Below the pieces are notes generated by a model that did not search any database, had not been told where the DNA came from, and saw nothing but the letters and a program-made list of their open reading frames with translations. From contig CP126121.1 in NCBI GenBank assembly GCA_030123625.1, forward strand, positions 4,566,179 to 4,630,178: 64,000 nt of DNA. The letters are read 5' to 3'. Source of the stretch: Nitrospira sp. GTDB lineage: Bacteria; Nitrospirota; Nitrospiria; Nitrospirales; Nitrospiraceae. Shown here piece after piece: positions 9,059 through 17,771 of the stretch (position 1 is the stretch's first letter; each line of letters starts with the position of its first letter). The translations under genes were made by a program, and so were the position numbers.

Positions 9059-9087
9059 AATGTCGTTGGCGTTCGCGAAAGGATCCG

Positions 9088-9618
9088 ATGGACTTCGTGT
9101 CACATGGCCTCTGGGGTTCGATCGCGTTCGGTCGAAAAAACCGATCGAGTTTCGGGCTGGCATTCGCCATCGGGATGGCGCCTGATCTATTTTCCTTCGG
9201 AGTCCTGTACGTGGCTGCCGCATTCGGCTTGTCGCCGAAGCCCGATTTCAGCCATGGCACTCCCCCGGAATCGACCATACCTCAATATGTCCATTACCTC
9301 TATAATTTCACTCATAGCTTCGTCATATTTCTCACCGTTTTTTTCCTGGTATGGCTTTTCCTGAAACGACCGGTCTGGGAACTGGGAGCGTGGGGACTCC
9401 ATGTCCTGGCCGACATGCCTTTGCATTCGTACGCCTTTTTTCCGACTCCGGTGCTGTGGCCCTTCTCCGACTGGAAATTCGACGGCTGGCAATGGACGAC
9501 GCCGGGTATCCTCATGACCAACTTCGCGCTTCTGTCGCTGCTCTATGCCCTGTACATCCGGCAATTGTTCCTAGCTAAAAAGAAAGAGGAGACACGGGCC
9601 CAAGCCGTTTCGCGATGA
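9088..9618 (+). CDS. Multi-span membrane protein, YdjM-like metal-dependent hydrolase family
   Basis: 176 residues from the ATG at 9088, preceded by AAAGGATCC. The N-terminus MDFVSHGLWGSIAFGR resembles the start of membrane-bound metal-dependent hydrolase-like (YdjM/LexA-regulated) proteins, where early His and Asp residues (here His6 and the Asp of GMAPDLFSF) sit beside the first span. Further spans are likely around FSFGVLYVAAAFGL, FVIFLTVFFLVWLFL and LMTNFALLSLLYALYI, and a conserved-looking HVLADMPLHSYAFF lies between them. The C-terminus is a short basic tail. It follows the nucleotidyltransferase gene by 29 bases on the same strand and may share its transcript. The function is unknown; the family name is by resemblance only. 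Confidence 0.75.
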   Translation: MDFVSHGLWGSIAFGRKNRSSFGLAFAIGMAPDLFSFGVLYVAAAFGLSPKPDFSHGTPPESTIPQYVHYLYNFTHSFVIFLTVFFLVWLFLKRPVWELGAWGLHVLADMPLHSYAFFPTPVLWPFSDWKFDGWQWTTPGILMTNFALLSLLYALYIRQLFLAKKKEETRAQAVSR

Positions 9619-10166
9619 CTCCTATTTTGAAGGAAGCTACCGGTGAGAATGATCTGCATGACATCCGATAAGAAATTATCGAATGAATGATTGATAAGTC
9701 CCTTCCGCTGTCGATCCGTCAGATAGCGGAGTTTTGACCACAGCAGTCACAGGTCGCGATGCTGCCCCGTTCACCGGCGGTCTCATCGGCGATGCGCCCA
9801 ATAACATTATCTGCCACCACATCTTACTCAACTGGCTGTGCATGTTTATTTCCTGGAACGCCTGCCGACGCTTGCATCATCGGCAACCAAGGAGTAGGCT
9901 ACACATGCTTGATCCTTTCGCAAGGGGGACCCGATGCCACCTCCCCTCCTCTTGCGCTATCTATGTTCCCCCTTTCCCTTGAGAAAATACCTCGGCGATC
10001 TGACTGCCAATCTGTTTGATTCAATTTCGCCCTCCAATTCCAATCGATCAAGAAAGCTTTCAACCGTGAAGCGTCAGTACGGCGGTGAGTCTAAATGTGC
10101 AAGCGGTAGCAGAAAGAATGGTGCAGTAGATTCAGCAAGATACTCTATAGCAAGGAGGACTGCGCT
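9619..10166. other. Intergenic stretch with no recognised gene
   Basis: About 550 bases without a convincing gene, tRNA or repeat. Short frames here have no ribosome sites. The only clear signal is AAGGAGGA at 10154-10161, the ribosome site of the cupredoxin gene at 10167. Confidence 0.5.
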
Positions 10167-11336
10167 ATGCGTTACATCGGCATCATAGGTGGAGTCGTTG
10201 CCGCGCTCGCCTTTGCTGCGACAGCGACTGCCGGGTCGTTTGAGGATAAGGCGCAAGTGACGGTGAGTGGGGGTGAATACATGTTGAACGGCTATATCGT
10301 CAAGATCGAAGGGGACGCCTACTGGATCAGGAAGGCGTCCGGCGATGTCGTTCGCGTCGCAGTCACGGAAGGCACTCACCTGATCTGCCCGACTCGCAAC
10401 GGCAACAAGGAGGCGAAAGTGGAATCGAAGCCTGGCGCCGGTTTTCGAATGGGGGACTGCCCATTTATCCCAGGGGATACGGTGAAGGTCGAGGTCACGG
10501 ACCTCGGCAGCGCGAGCCTTATCCGATTTGATGTGCCCCCAGTTCCTGAAACTGTGAACCTAGGACTGCCTCAGGGGTGGGACGGCTACATGCCCAATGG
10601 GGTGCTGTCCTTTAAAACGGGGCCTCGCTATCCCGTATACACGAAGGATGGTCACCCTGTCGGCCATCTCGGTGGGACACTGACCGACACTGTATCAGGG
10701 ACTGAATATGGACTTATCGAACTCGAAGCGGACGGGGAGATGATGGCTGTGCCCAGAACCGAGATGAGGCAAGAATGGTCGGAGCCCAACAAGCCTCGTG
10801 TCGCATTGCTGATCACCAAGAATAAGTTTGAGGAGATGCATCCTCCTGCGTTCTCGGCCGCAAATCAAATTTCGATCCCGAAACTCCGTGACTTCTGGGC
10901 AAAGGCCGAACCTCCCGAACCTTTCACCCCAAGCGAAGTCGACGTGGTCATTGATATCAGCGAAAAAACTTTTCAAATCACCAAAGGGGGCACTGCGCGT
11001 GGGTTTGCGCTCATGGCAGGGATGCCGGCGGTCATTAAACTTCTCAATCGGGATCTCGTGGCGCATGAGTTCATGTCGACACTGTTCCGCGATGTCCCAT
11101 TCCGCATCTCGGGCAACGCGACAGTGGTCAAGACCGCCCGAGCCTCAGGGCTTCGCATCGACCCGGGGCAAACCGTGACTCTTGAGTTTACTGCCCCTGT
11201 CGCCCAACTGGATCGATACGGCGACAGAGCAACCATCTATGATGTCTTCTGGTGCAATGTCCATGGAAAGGAGCATGGACAAACAATGCGCGGGGAATTG
11301 GCGATCATAGAGACCACCGGGATCGGCGGCGGCTGA
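10167..11336 (+). CDS. Secreted protein with C-terminal cupredoxin domain
   Basis: 389 residues with a Sec signal peptide (GGVVAALAFAATATAG, cleavage near residue 22). The N-terminal two thirds are beta-rich and unrecognised. The C-terminal domain, about 265-385, is a cupredoxin: His300 in VAHEF, then Cys363, His366 and Met374 in a WCNVHGKEHGQTM arrangement. This is the Cys-x-x-His-x(n)-Met ligand order of type 1 copper sites. It would carry electrons or sense copper in the periplasm. The start is fixed by AAGGAGGA six bases upstream. A smaller cupredoxin with the same ligand spacing is encoded 111 bases downstream and a heme protein after it, suggesting a periplasmic redox cassette. Confidence 0.88.
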   Translation: MRYIGIIGGVVAALAFAATATAGSFEDKAQVTVSGGEYMLNGYIVKIEGDAYWIRKASGDVVRVAVTEGTHLICPTRNGNKEAKVESKPGAGFRMGDCPFIPGDTVKVEVTDLGSASLIRFDVPPVPETVNLGLPQGWDGYMPNGVLSFKTGPRYPVYTKDGHPVGHLGGTLTDTVSGTEYGLIELEADGEMMAVPRTEMRQEWSEPNKPRVALLITKNKFEEMHPPAFSAANQISIPKLRDFWAKAEPPEPFTPSEVDVVIDISEKTFQITKGGTARGFALMAGMPAVIKLLNRDLVAHEFMSTLFRDVPFRISGNATVVKTARASGLRIDPGQTVTLEFTAPVAQLDRYGDRATIYDVFWCNVHGKEHGQTMRGELAIIETTGIGGG

Positions 11337-11401
11337 TGCGATGAAGCACCAGGGCACGGTGAAGATCCGATCAGTTGCCAGTGCGCACCTACACAGAGAT
11401 T

Positions 11402-11430
11402 CTTCCCCACGGAGTACATCCGTGGGGAAG
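11402..11430. promoter_or_regulatory. Perfect 12-bp hairpin between the two cupredoxin genes
   Basis: CTTCCCCACGGA and its exact complement are separated by GTACA. No U-run follows on the plus strand, so it is not a typical intrinsic terminator. The right arm ends only 17 bases before the TTG start at 11448, close to the AAAGAGG ribosome site. It may tune translation of the second gene or protect the upstream mRNA end. Confidence 0.55.
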
Positions 11431-11447
11431 ATAAAAGAGGCAAAAAG

Positions 11448-11933
11448 TTGCCACGATTGCGATTGATCGCATTCGCCATTCAGTTCGTGCTTGGAATAGG
11501 GATGAACGGAATAAGCTTGTCCGAAGAGCTGCTGTATGACCCCGATGTGGTCCTTGTAATGAAAAACAAAGCCTTTCAAGTGATCAAAGACGGACCACTT
11601 GAGAATTCTGTATCGAATCCAGCCTTTTCCCTACAGGCCGGCATGGACCTCGTCATCCTGCTCCGCAATGAGGACGAGGTGGCGCATGAGTTCGTCTCGC
11701 CATTACTCATGAAGGCGGAAGACCTTGAGATCTCGGGTCGCGCGACCATCGTCTATACCCTCACCGCCTTCGGGGTTCGGGTTGAACCGAGAGACCGAGT
11801 CACACTCCGCTTCAGCCTCCCTGAAGCGAGCTTTGATCGGTTTCATTTCTGGTGCAATCTCCATGGAAAGTTGCTTACCGACGTCATGCGAGGGGAGATC
11901 TTTATCCTGGATGCGAAACAATCATCCAAGTAA
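11448..11933 (+). CDS. Small secreted cupredoxin
   Basis: 161 residues from a TTG start, with AAAGAGG upstream; an ATG at 11502 would remove most of the signal peptide and is less likely. After the signal peptide (LIAFAIQFVLGIGMNG) comes a single cupredoxin domain. Candidate type 1 copper ligands are His80 in VAHEF, Cys136 and His139 in WCNLHG, and Met147. It resembles the C-terminal domain of the preceding protein in ligand spacing and in the HEF and RGE segments, so the pair probably arose by duplication. Likely a periplasmic electron carrier or copper protein; the partner is unknown. Confidence 0.85.
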   Translation: MPRLRLIAFAIQFVLGIGMNGISLSEELLYDPDVVLVMKNKAFQVIKDGPLENSVSNPAFSLQAGMDLVILLRNEDEVAHEFVSPLLMKAEDLEISGRATIVYTLTAFGVRVEPRDRVTLRFSLPEASFDRFHFWCNLHGKLLTDVMRGEIFILDAKQSSK

Positions 11934-12003
11934 CTGGACTGCGAAATGTGTAAGAACGCGCTCTTGTGAGCAGGTTTCGCCCTAAGAGCAAAGAGGAGTT
12001 GCC

Positions 12004-12582
12004 ATGATGGAGAAAACACGCGGGATCCGTGGCGTCCTCTGCGCCATCATGCTCGCCGCTGTCCAAGCGGATGTTGCGCATGCCGGGGAGACGGGAGGAA
12101 TTCCACCCGAACTGGTGGCGGAATATATTTATGCCGTCATTCAGGCCGATCGAAGCATTTATTCAACCCATGTCGTCGAACAGCTACAGGATCGCAAAGT
12201 CGCTGTGGCGGCAGAAGATTGGAAAGAAAAGGGGGCGCTGCCCCTTCCAGCGCAATTGCTTCAGATGGCGGGGCAAGAGGTTCAAGGGCTCGGCCTCGGC
12301 CTCCATATCCGCCTGAGCAGCTTAGGCCCAATTTACACCAAGAACGGGCCGGGGGATGAGTTTGAACGAGCGGGTTTGGAAGCGGTGGCCAAGAACCCCC
12401 GCAAGCCCTATACGGGTGTTGTTATAGAAGGCGACAGACGTTATTTCAAGGCAATATTTGCGGATCGTGCTGTCTCTATGGCTTGTGTCATGTGCCATAA
12501 CAGTCATCCCCTCAGCGCTAAGCGGGACTATAAGCTCTATGATGTGATGGGAGGGATTATTATTTCTTTTCCAGTCCGTTAG
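12004..12582 (+). CDS. DUF3365 (Tll0287-like) c-type heme protein
   Basis: 192 residues with an N-terminal signal peptide (VLCAIMLAAVQADVAHAG). A GAGGAG ribosome site sits just upstream; ATG codons at 12004 and 12007 are both possible starts. The body matches the DUF3365/Tll0287-like fold, a PAS-like heme-binding sensor domain: a long N-terminal helix (PELVAEYIYAVIQADRSIYS), a mid segment SSLGPIYTKNGPGDEFE, and a single CVMCH heme site at Cys161-His165 followed by NSHP. Such domains are seen alone as periplasmic redox proteins or fused to signalling modules; here it stands alone. It lies 70 bases after the small cupredoxin, and a copper/heme redox cassette is the natural reading, though no substrate can be named. 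Confidence 0.85.
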   Translation: MMEKTRGIRGVLCAIMLAAVQADVAHAGETGGIPPELVAEYIYAVIQADRSIYSTHVVEQLQDRKVAVAAEDWKEKGALPLPAQLLQMAGQEVQGLGLGLHIRLSSLGPIYTKNGPGDEFERAGLEAVAKNPRKPYTGVVIEGDRRYFKAIFADRAVSMACVMCHNSHPLSAKRDYKLYDVMGGIIISFPVR

Positions 12583-12597
12583 GCCACGTGAGGAATC

Positions 12598-12975
12598 TTA
12601 CGACGGGACCGGCGAATGAGGGGTGGGTTTCGATCGGAAGCATTGGAAGGTGTTCCAGACTCGCAAGACATCGAGGGTCAGTGTCGCGCCGTAGATTGGA
12701 CCGAAGTCGCGCTCGGCAATGTTCCCCATGCTATCGTTCCAGGTTTCGAACCGGACCGGTCCGAATGAACCGGCAATCGACCAAGCAAACTGCTTCTGGC
12801 TCATACCTTCCACATTCACAAAAATCCCGAAATCCCATATGAAGGCGAATTCAATTTCCCACGTCGGAATCGTTTCACCCTTCTCGGTGGTCCGGTACTG
12901 GCCAAAAGCAATCGAGGGTTGCACAAGCCCTGCCGTCTGTCTCACATCGTGAATCAACAAAGGTTTCTTCGCGCC
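12598..12975 (-). CDS. Possible small or truncated protein of unknown function
   Basis: An open frame of about 125 codons on the minus strand in otherwise empty DNA. It begins after an in-frame TAA near 12990, with TTG codons at 12957-12963 as the only early starts and no good ribosome site. The translation looks protein-like, with aromatic-rich beta patterns (EIEFAFIWDFGIFVNVEG, FGPVRFETWNDSMG). It may be a complete small protein with a weak start or the 3' end of a decayed gene. Not recognised. Confidence 0.35.
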   Translation of the reverse strand, partial: GAKKPLLIHDVRQTAGLVQPSIAFGQYRTTEKGETIPTWEIEFAFIWDFGIFVNVEGMSQKQFAWSIAGSFGPVRFETWNDSMGNIAERDFGPIYGATLTLDVLRVWNTFQCFRSKPTPHSPVPS

Positions 12976-13318
12976 GGTATCCGGCGGTTACAGATTATGC
13001 CGACGCTCTATTCCGGTAGTTGGGGAGACGTAAATGCACGGCCCCTCTGTTCTAGGACGGATCAGTTATCAGGATAATGGATCTCTCCGTGACGAATAAT
13101 GGCGGAACCACCGCGAGAAACGTAAGGCATTCTATGGAACTCCTGTGCGTATGGCGACGCCATCGTTTGATGAAAGACAAGAGTAACCCTCCGTTTTGAT
13201 GAGTGATTTCCACTTCTTCGCGAGCGCTTCTCCCTCGACAGACCTCTTGATCCTATGCTAGCTTACGCGATCGTTTTTCTGGATTCATTCCTTTCCGCAC
13301 GAGCTGACGGGCTCAGAC
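12976..13318. other. Upstream region of the pyruvate carboxylase operon, no gene seen
   Basis: About 340 bases without a convincing gene or stable RNA. It should contain the promoter of the operon that begins at 13319. No ribosome site stronger than a weak purine stretch precedes that start. Confidence 0.4.
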
Positions 13319-14737
13319 ATGTTCAAGAAGATCTTAGTTGCCAATCGCGGTGAGATTGCCATGCGGATCATCCGCGCCTGCCGCGAATTGAACATTGCCA
13401 CCGCTGCCATCTATTCCGAAGCAGATTCAACCGGCATCTACGTGAAGAAAGCGGATGAATCCTACATGGTCGGGCCAGGACCGGTGAAGGGCTTCTTGGA
13501 TAGTAAACAGATCGTCGATTTGGCCAAACGGATCGGCGCCGATGCCGTCCATCCCGGATACGGATTTCTTTCTGAAAATGCGGAGTTTGCTGAACTCTGT
13601 CAGGCTTCCGGCATGACGTTCATTGGTCCTTCCACCCAGGCCATTACCCTGATGGGCAGCAAGGTCAAGGCGCGCGAGCTCGCCGAATCAGCCGGTGTCC
13701 CGATCGTGCCCGGCACGGATGGAGCCATTACCGGTGTAAAAGAAGCCCTGGCCTTCGCAAGGAAAGCGGGTTACCCGGTTATGATCAAGGCAAGCGCCGG
13801 CGGCGGCGGCCGTGGGCTTCGCGTGGTCCGATCAGACGATGAGCTGCGAGAGAATATGGAAGTCGCCGCGCGCGAGGCTCAGGCCTCTTTCGGAGACGGC
13901 AGCGTCTTCATCGAAAAATATATCGAACGGCCGCACCATATTGAATTCCAAATATTGGGAGACCGCCACGGGAATATCATCCACTTAAATGAACGCGATT
14001 GTTCAATTCAAAGACGTCACCAGAAGTTGATTGAAATCGCCCCGTCGTTGATTCTGACACAGGAGCTCCGGGAAGAGATGGGCAACGCCGCCATCGCCAT
14101 CGCGCGCGCGGTGAACTACGACAACGCGGGAACCGTTGAGTTTCTACTCGATCAAGAAGGTCACTTCTACTTCATCGAGATGAATCCGCGTCTCCAGGTC
14201 GAACATACGGTGACGGAACAGATCACGGCGATCGACATCGTCCGCTATCAAATTTCGATCGCGGCGGGGATTCCCCTCGACATCGCGCAGAAAGACGTGA
14301 TTCTCCAAGGTCATGCCATCCAATGTCGAATCAATGCGGAAGACCCCAAAAACAATTTCTTGCCCTGCACGGGCACTGTGACGGCCTATCTCTCTCCCGG
14401 TGGAATCGGTGTTCGCATCGACGGTGCCGTCTACAAGGATTACACGATCCCACCGTACTATGATGCGCTGCTGGCCAAATTGACGGTCCGGGGCCGCACC
14501 TGGGATGAAGCCGTCAGTCGCATGCGACGCTCCCTCGAAGAGTACGTGCTTCGTGGAGTAAAAACCACGATTCCCTTCATGGAAGCGATCATGCAGGAAC
14601 GGGACTTTATTGCGGGACGCTTCGACACGTCGTACCTGGACACCCATCCGGAGTTGTATTCGTATCACGAGTTTGAGCAGCCGGAAGATCTGGTTTTGGC
14701 GTTGTCTGCCGCGATCGCCGCCTACGAAGGGCTCTAA
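13319..14737 (+). CDS. pycA: Biotin carboxylase subunit of pyruvate carboxylase (PycA/AccC-type)
   Basis: ATP-dependent biotin carboxylase, 472 residues, full length. It opens with the typical FKKILVANRGEIAMRIIRA, then HPGYGFLSENAEFAE, the glycine-rich ATP lid region KASAGGGGRGLRVV, the metal-site segment FIEMNPRLQVEHTVTE, and LPCTGTVTAYLSPGG in the C-terminal domain. It carboxylates biotin on the partner subunit using bicarbonate and ATP. The same fold serves acetyl-CoA carboxylase, but the next gene, 42 bases downstream, encodes a carboxyltransferase of the pyruvate/oxaloacetate type with its own biotin domain. This makes two-subunit pyruvate carboxylase the best reading. Product: oxaloacetate from pyruvate, feeding the TCA or reductive TCA cycle. 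Confidence 0.93.
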   Translation: MFKKILVANRGEIAMRIIRACRELNIATAAIYSEADSTGIYVKKADESYMVGPGPVKGFLDSKQIVDLAKRIGADAVHPGYGFLSENAEFAELCQASGMTFIGPSTQAITLMGSKVKARELAESAGVPIVPGTDGAITGVKEALAFARKAGYPVMIKASAGGGGRGLRVVRSDDELRENMEVAAREAQASFGDGSVFIEKYIERPHHIEFQILGDRHGNIIHLNERDCSIQRRHQKLIEIAPSLILTQELREEMGNAAIAIARAVNYDNAGTVEFLLDQEGHFYFIEMNPRLQVEHTVTEQITAIDIVRYQISIAAGIPLDIAQKDVILQGHAIQCRINAEDPKNNFLPCTGTVTAYLSPGGIGVRIDGAVYKDYTIPPYYDALLAKLTVRGRTWDEAVSRMRRSLEEYVLRGVKTTIPFMEAIMQERDFIAGRFDTSYLDTHPELYSYHEFEQPEDLVLALSAAIAAYEGL

Positions 14738-14779
14738 CTCCAACAAACAATCTGTTCCCGAAGAAATGCGTTAACCATC

Positions 14780-16735
14780 ATGGCGAAACGGCGACCATCG
14801 ACAAAGAAACCGCAAAAAAAGAGCAGATCATCCGCTCCGGCGATCAAGACTTCGAAAAGCGTCGCGTCCCGTCCCAGTGAATTCTCGATCACGCCGGCCG
14901 CCGGCAAGCCGGTTCTGATCACGGATGTCGCGTTGCGAGACGGCCATCAGTCGTTATTGGCGACGCGCATGCGCACGGAAGACATGCTGCCCATCGCACA
15001 AAAGCTCGATGCCGTCGGCTATTGGTCGCTGGAAGTCTGGGGCGGCGCCACCTTCGACACCTGTTTGCGCTTCCTAAAAGAAGATCCCTGGGAACGGCTC
15101 CGAGCCCTGCGGGCCGCCATGCCCAACACCAAGCTCCAAATGTTGTTGCGCGGGCAAAACCTCGTCGGCTATCGCCATTACGCCGACGACGTGGTGGAGC
15201 GGTTCATCGAACGTTCAGCCACGAACGGCATCGATGTCTTCCGCATCTTCGACGCCCTCAACGACGTGCGGAATCTCGATCGAGCCGTCAGCGAAGTGAA
15301 AGCGTGCGGCAAACATGCTGAGGCCACTATCTGTTACACCGTCAGCCCGGTCCATAGCATCGACCGGTTTGTGGATTTGGCCAAGAAGCTGGAGGATCTT
15401 GGAACGGATACGATTTGTATCAAAGACATGGCCGGACTCCTGGCCCCGCTCGATGCCTACCATTTGGTGCGTCGGCTGAAGGCCGCCGTGAAGGTTCCTC
15501 TCCATCTCCACTCGCATTACACGTCCGGTATGGCCTCGATGGCCTCGTTGATGGCGATCCTCGGAGGCCTCGACATGCTCGATACCTCTATCTCTCCGCT
15601 GGCAGGGGGCACTTCCCATCCGGCCACGGAAACGCTGGTCGCTTCGCTCCAGAATACGCCTTACGATACGGGACTGGAACTCGCCTCCTTCCAGCCGATC
15701 ACCGAGCACTTCCGAATGGTTCGCCGCAAGTACCGTCAGTTCGAAAGTGATTTTACCGGCGTGGATGCGGAAATCCTCATGTCGCAGATTCCCGGCGGTA
15801 TGCTGTCGAACTTGGCCGCCCAGCTGACGGAGCAGAATGCGCTGGACCGGATGAAGGAAGTCCTCGACGAAGTCCCGCGTGTGCGGAAAGAAATGGGTTA
15901 TCCCCCGCTCGTCACCCCGACCAGCCAAATCGTGGGAACGCAGGCGACACTCAATGTGCTGACCGGTGAGCGATACAAAGTGATCACTACAGAAACCAAG
16001 AATTATTTTTTGGGACTGTATGGCCGTGCCCCCGGACAGGTTGATCTCGACGTCATGGCGCGCGCCACCGGCGATGAAACACCGATCAAAACCAGGCCGG
16101 CCGATAGACTTGAGCCGGAATTGGATGACGCAAAAAAAGAGCTTCCGGACTCGGCTCAGACCGTCGAGGATCAGCTATCGTTCGTGTTGTTTCCCTCCAT
16201 CGCGCGGGACTTTTTCGAAGCCCGCGAGAAAGGCGATTTGACCCCTGAACCGCTCGAATTGGGGTCGGCGAAAGGGCCCGCCACCGCTCACGAACTGCAC
16301 CTGGCTCCCGTGGAATTCAATGTGACGGTGCATGGAGAGACCTATCATGTGAAAGTCTCGGGCTCGGGTCGAAAGATCGACGGACGTAAGCCCTACTACA
16401 TCCGTGTGAACGATAAGCTCGAAGAAGTGTCGCTCGAACCCATCCAAGAAGTGCTCGCCGGTGTCCCGGAGTCCCAGGAGACCGAATTGGGAGGAAAACC
16501 CAAACGTCCCAGACCTTCGAAACCAGGTGATGTGGCTCCGCCCATGCCGGGCCGAGTGGTGAAAATCCTGGTGGCGGTCGATGATCGCGTCAAGGCTGGA
16601 GATCCCCTGTTGATCATCGAAGCGATGAAGATGGAAAGCCAGGTGCCGGCGCCGATTGATGGGAGGGTCGCCACGATCTTGGCTGCCGAGGGTGACAATG
16701 TGAAGACGGATGAAACGGTCATTCAACTGGAATAG
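14780..16735 (+). CDS. pycB: Pyruvate carboxylase carboxyltransferase/biotin subunit (PycB)
   Basis: 651 residues. After a Lys-rich leader comes the HMGL-like carboxyltransferase barrel, starting at ITDVALRDGHQSLLATRMRT with the metal-binding Asp and the conserved DGHQS. Later motifs include GTDTICIKDMAGLLAP and LHLHSHYTSGMA with metal-ligand histidines, and AGGTSHPATET. A PYC-OADA connector domain precedes a C-terminal biotinyl domain with IIEAMKMESQ, whose Lys is the biotin attachment site. It lacks the membrane beta subunit that would make it a sodium-pumping oxaloacetate decarboxylase, and it sits directly after the biotin carboxylase gene. Together they carboxylate pyruvate to oxaloacetate in the cytoplasm. 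Confidence 0.94.
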   Translation: MAKRRPSTKKPQKKSRSSAPAIKTSKSVASRPSEFSITPAAGKPVLITDVALRDGHQSLLATRMRTEDMLPIAQKLDAVGYWSLEVWGGATFDTCLRFLKEDPWERLRALRAAMPNTKLQMLLRGQNLVGYRHYADDVVERFIERSATNGIDVFRIFDALNDVRNLDRAVSEVKACGKHAEATICYTVSPVHSIDRFVDLAKKLEDLGTDTICIKDMAGLLAPLDAYHLVRRLKAAVKVPLHLHSHYTSGMASMASLMAILGGLDMLDTSISPLAGGTSHPATETLVASLQNTPYDTGLELASFQPITEHFRMVRRKYRQFESDFTGVDAEILMSQIPGGMLSNLAAQLTEQNALDRMKEVLDEVPRVRKEMGYPPLVTPTSQIVGTQATLNVLTGERYKVITTETKNYFLGLYGRAPGQVDLDVMARATGDETPIKTRPADRLEPELDDAKKELPDSAQTVEDQLSFVLFPSIARDFFEAREKGDLTPEPLELGSAKGPATAHELHLAPVEFNVTVHGETYHVKVSGSGRKIDGRKPYYIRVNDKLEEVSLEPIQEVLAGVPESQETELGGKPKRPRPSKPGDVAPPMPGRVVKILVAVDDRVKAGDPLLIIEAMKMESQVPAPIDGRVATILAAEGDNVKTDETVIQLE

Positions 16736-17720
16736 TTCCATCACCGGCTCAATCCCCCGTCCTTGCCGAATTAGGCGGCTTGTGCCGCTCATATTGTGCT
16801 TCGTCTCTTATCTCATGACCGCCTGTGCGCCGCCTTCACAGATCCCGCCCTATTTTGAAACATTGGAACGTAGCCCGATAGAACGCATTCCGATCAAGAC
16901 CGTTCTCGTCCATGATCAACGGATCGCGTATCTCGATATCGGTACGGGCCCGCCGGTCATTTTGATCCATGGCTTCGGCGGATCCATGTGGCAATGGGAA
17001 CATCAGCAACATGCCTTGTCTCAACACTTCCGTACTCTGACGCTCGACCTACCCGGCTCCGGATTGTCCGACAAGCCGGACATTGAGTACCTGCCGGATC
17101 AGATGTTGGACTTCTGTATCGGATTCATGGACGCCGTGGAGATTTCTCAAGCCACATTGATCGGCAATTCCATGGGCGCTGGGCTGGCTATAGGCATGGC
17201 ATTGACTCATCCGACCCGCATCGACAAACTCGTGCTTATCGATGGGTTGCCGTCTCATGTCAAGGCCAAGCTCGCCAGCCGGTCGTTCAAGCAAGCCTTG
17301 GAGTCCAGAGCTCCTTCCTGGCTTGTCTCCTTCGGCAACTGGTTGTTCGGCGGACTGGTCACCGAGTCGGTCCTAAAGGAAATCGTCCATGATCACCGCC
17401 TCCTCACACCCGCCGTTATCGAACGGTCCAACCGTAATCGCCGACGCCCCGGCATCATCAAACCCATCATGGCCGTGAGAAACGCCCTCCCCTCCTGGGA
17501 AACCGACTTCGCTCCCCGCCTGAGCAGCATCACGCACCCGACCATGATCATCTGGGGTGAATACGACCGGTTGTTCCCCATGGCTGTGGGTGAAGAACTT
17601 CACCACAGAATCCGAGGATCAACGTTCGTGAAGGTCCCGGATGCCGGTCATATGCCCCAGTGGGAACGGCCTGATCTGGTCAACCGATCGTTGATCGCGT
17701 ATATTCAACCATCGCCCTGA
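16710..17720 (+). CDS. Alpha/beta hydrolase, predicted lipoprotein
   Basis: 336 residues from an ATG that overlaps the end of pycB by 26 bases; weaker GTG or TTG starts lie a little downstream. A hydrophobic stretch ends in a lipobox, LMTAC, with Cys39 the acylated residue, so the protein is probably tethered in the periplasm. The hydrolase fold shows the oxyanion segment LIHGFGGSMWQWEHQ, the nucleophile elbow GNSMGAG (Ser), an acidic residue in IIWGEYDRLF and the catalytic His in DAGHMPQWE. All three triad members appear intact. Substrate class (ester, haloalkane or peroxide-type) cannot be told. The overlap suggests transcription with pyruvate carboxylase, though no functional link is obvious. 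Confidence 0.88.
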   Translation: MKRSFNWNSSITGSIPRPCRIRRLVPLILCFVSYLMTACAPPSQIPPYFETLERSPIERIPIKTVLVHDQRIAYLDIGTGPPVILIHGFGGSMWQWEHQQHALSQHFRTLTLDLPGSGLSDKPDIEYLPDQMLDFCIGFMDAVEISQATLIGNSMGAGLAIGMALTHPTRIDKLVLIDGLPSHVKAKLASRSFKQALESRAPSWLVSFGNWLFGGLVTESVLKEIVHDHRLLTPAVIERSNRNRRRPGIIKPIMAVRNALPSWETDFAPRLSSITHPTMIIWGEYDRLFPMAVGEELHHRIRGSTFVKVPDAGHMPQWERPDLVNRSLIAYIQPSP

Positions 17721-17771
17721 ATGATCGCTCGACTGGATCGCCCACTTATTATCTTCAGAAAGGAGCTTACG

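Noticed and set aside
9619..10166. Searched for a small gene, tRNA or riboswitch in this empty stretch
   Set aside because: Short frames have no ribosome sites and no cloverleaf or T-loop sequence was found.
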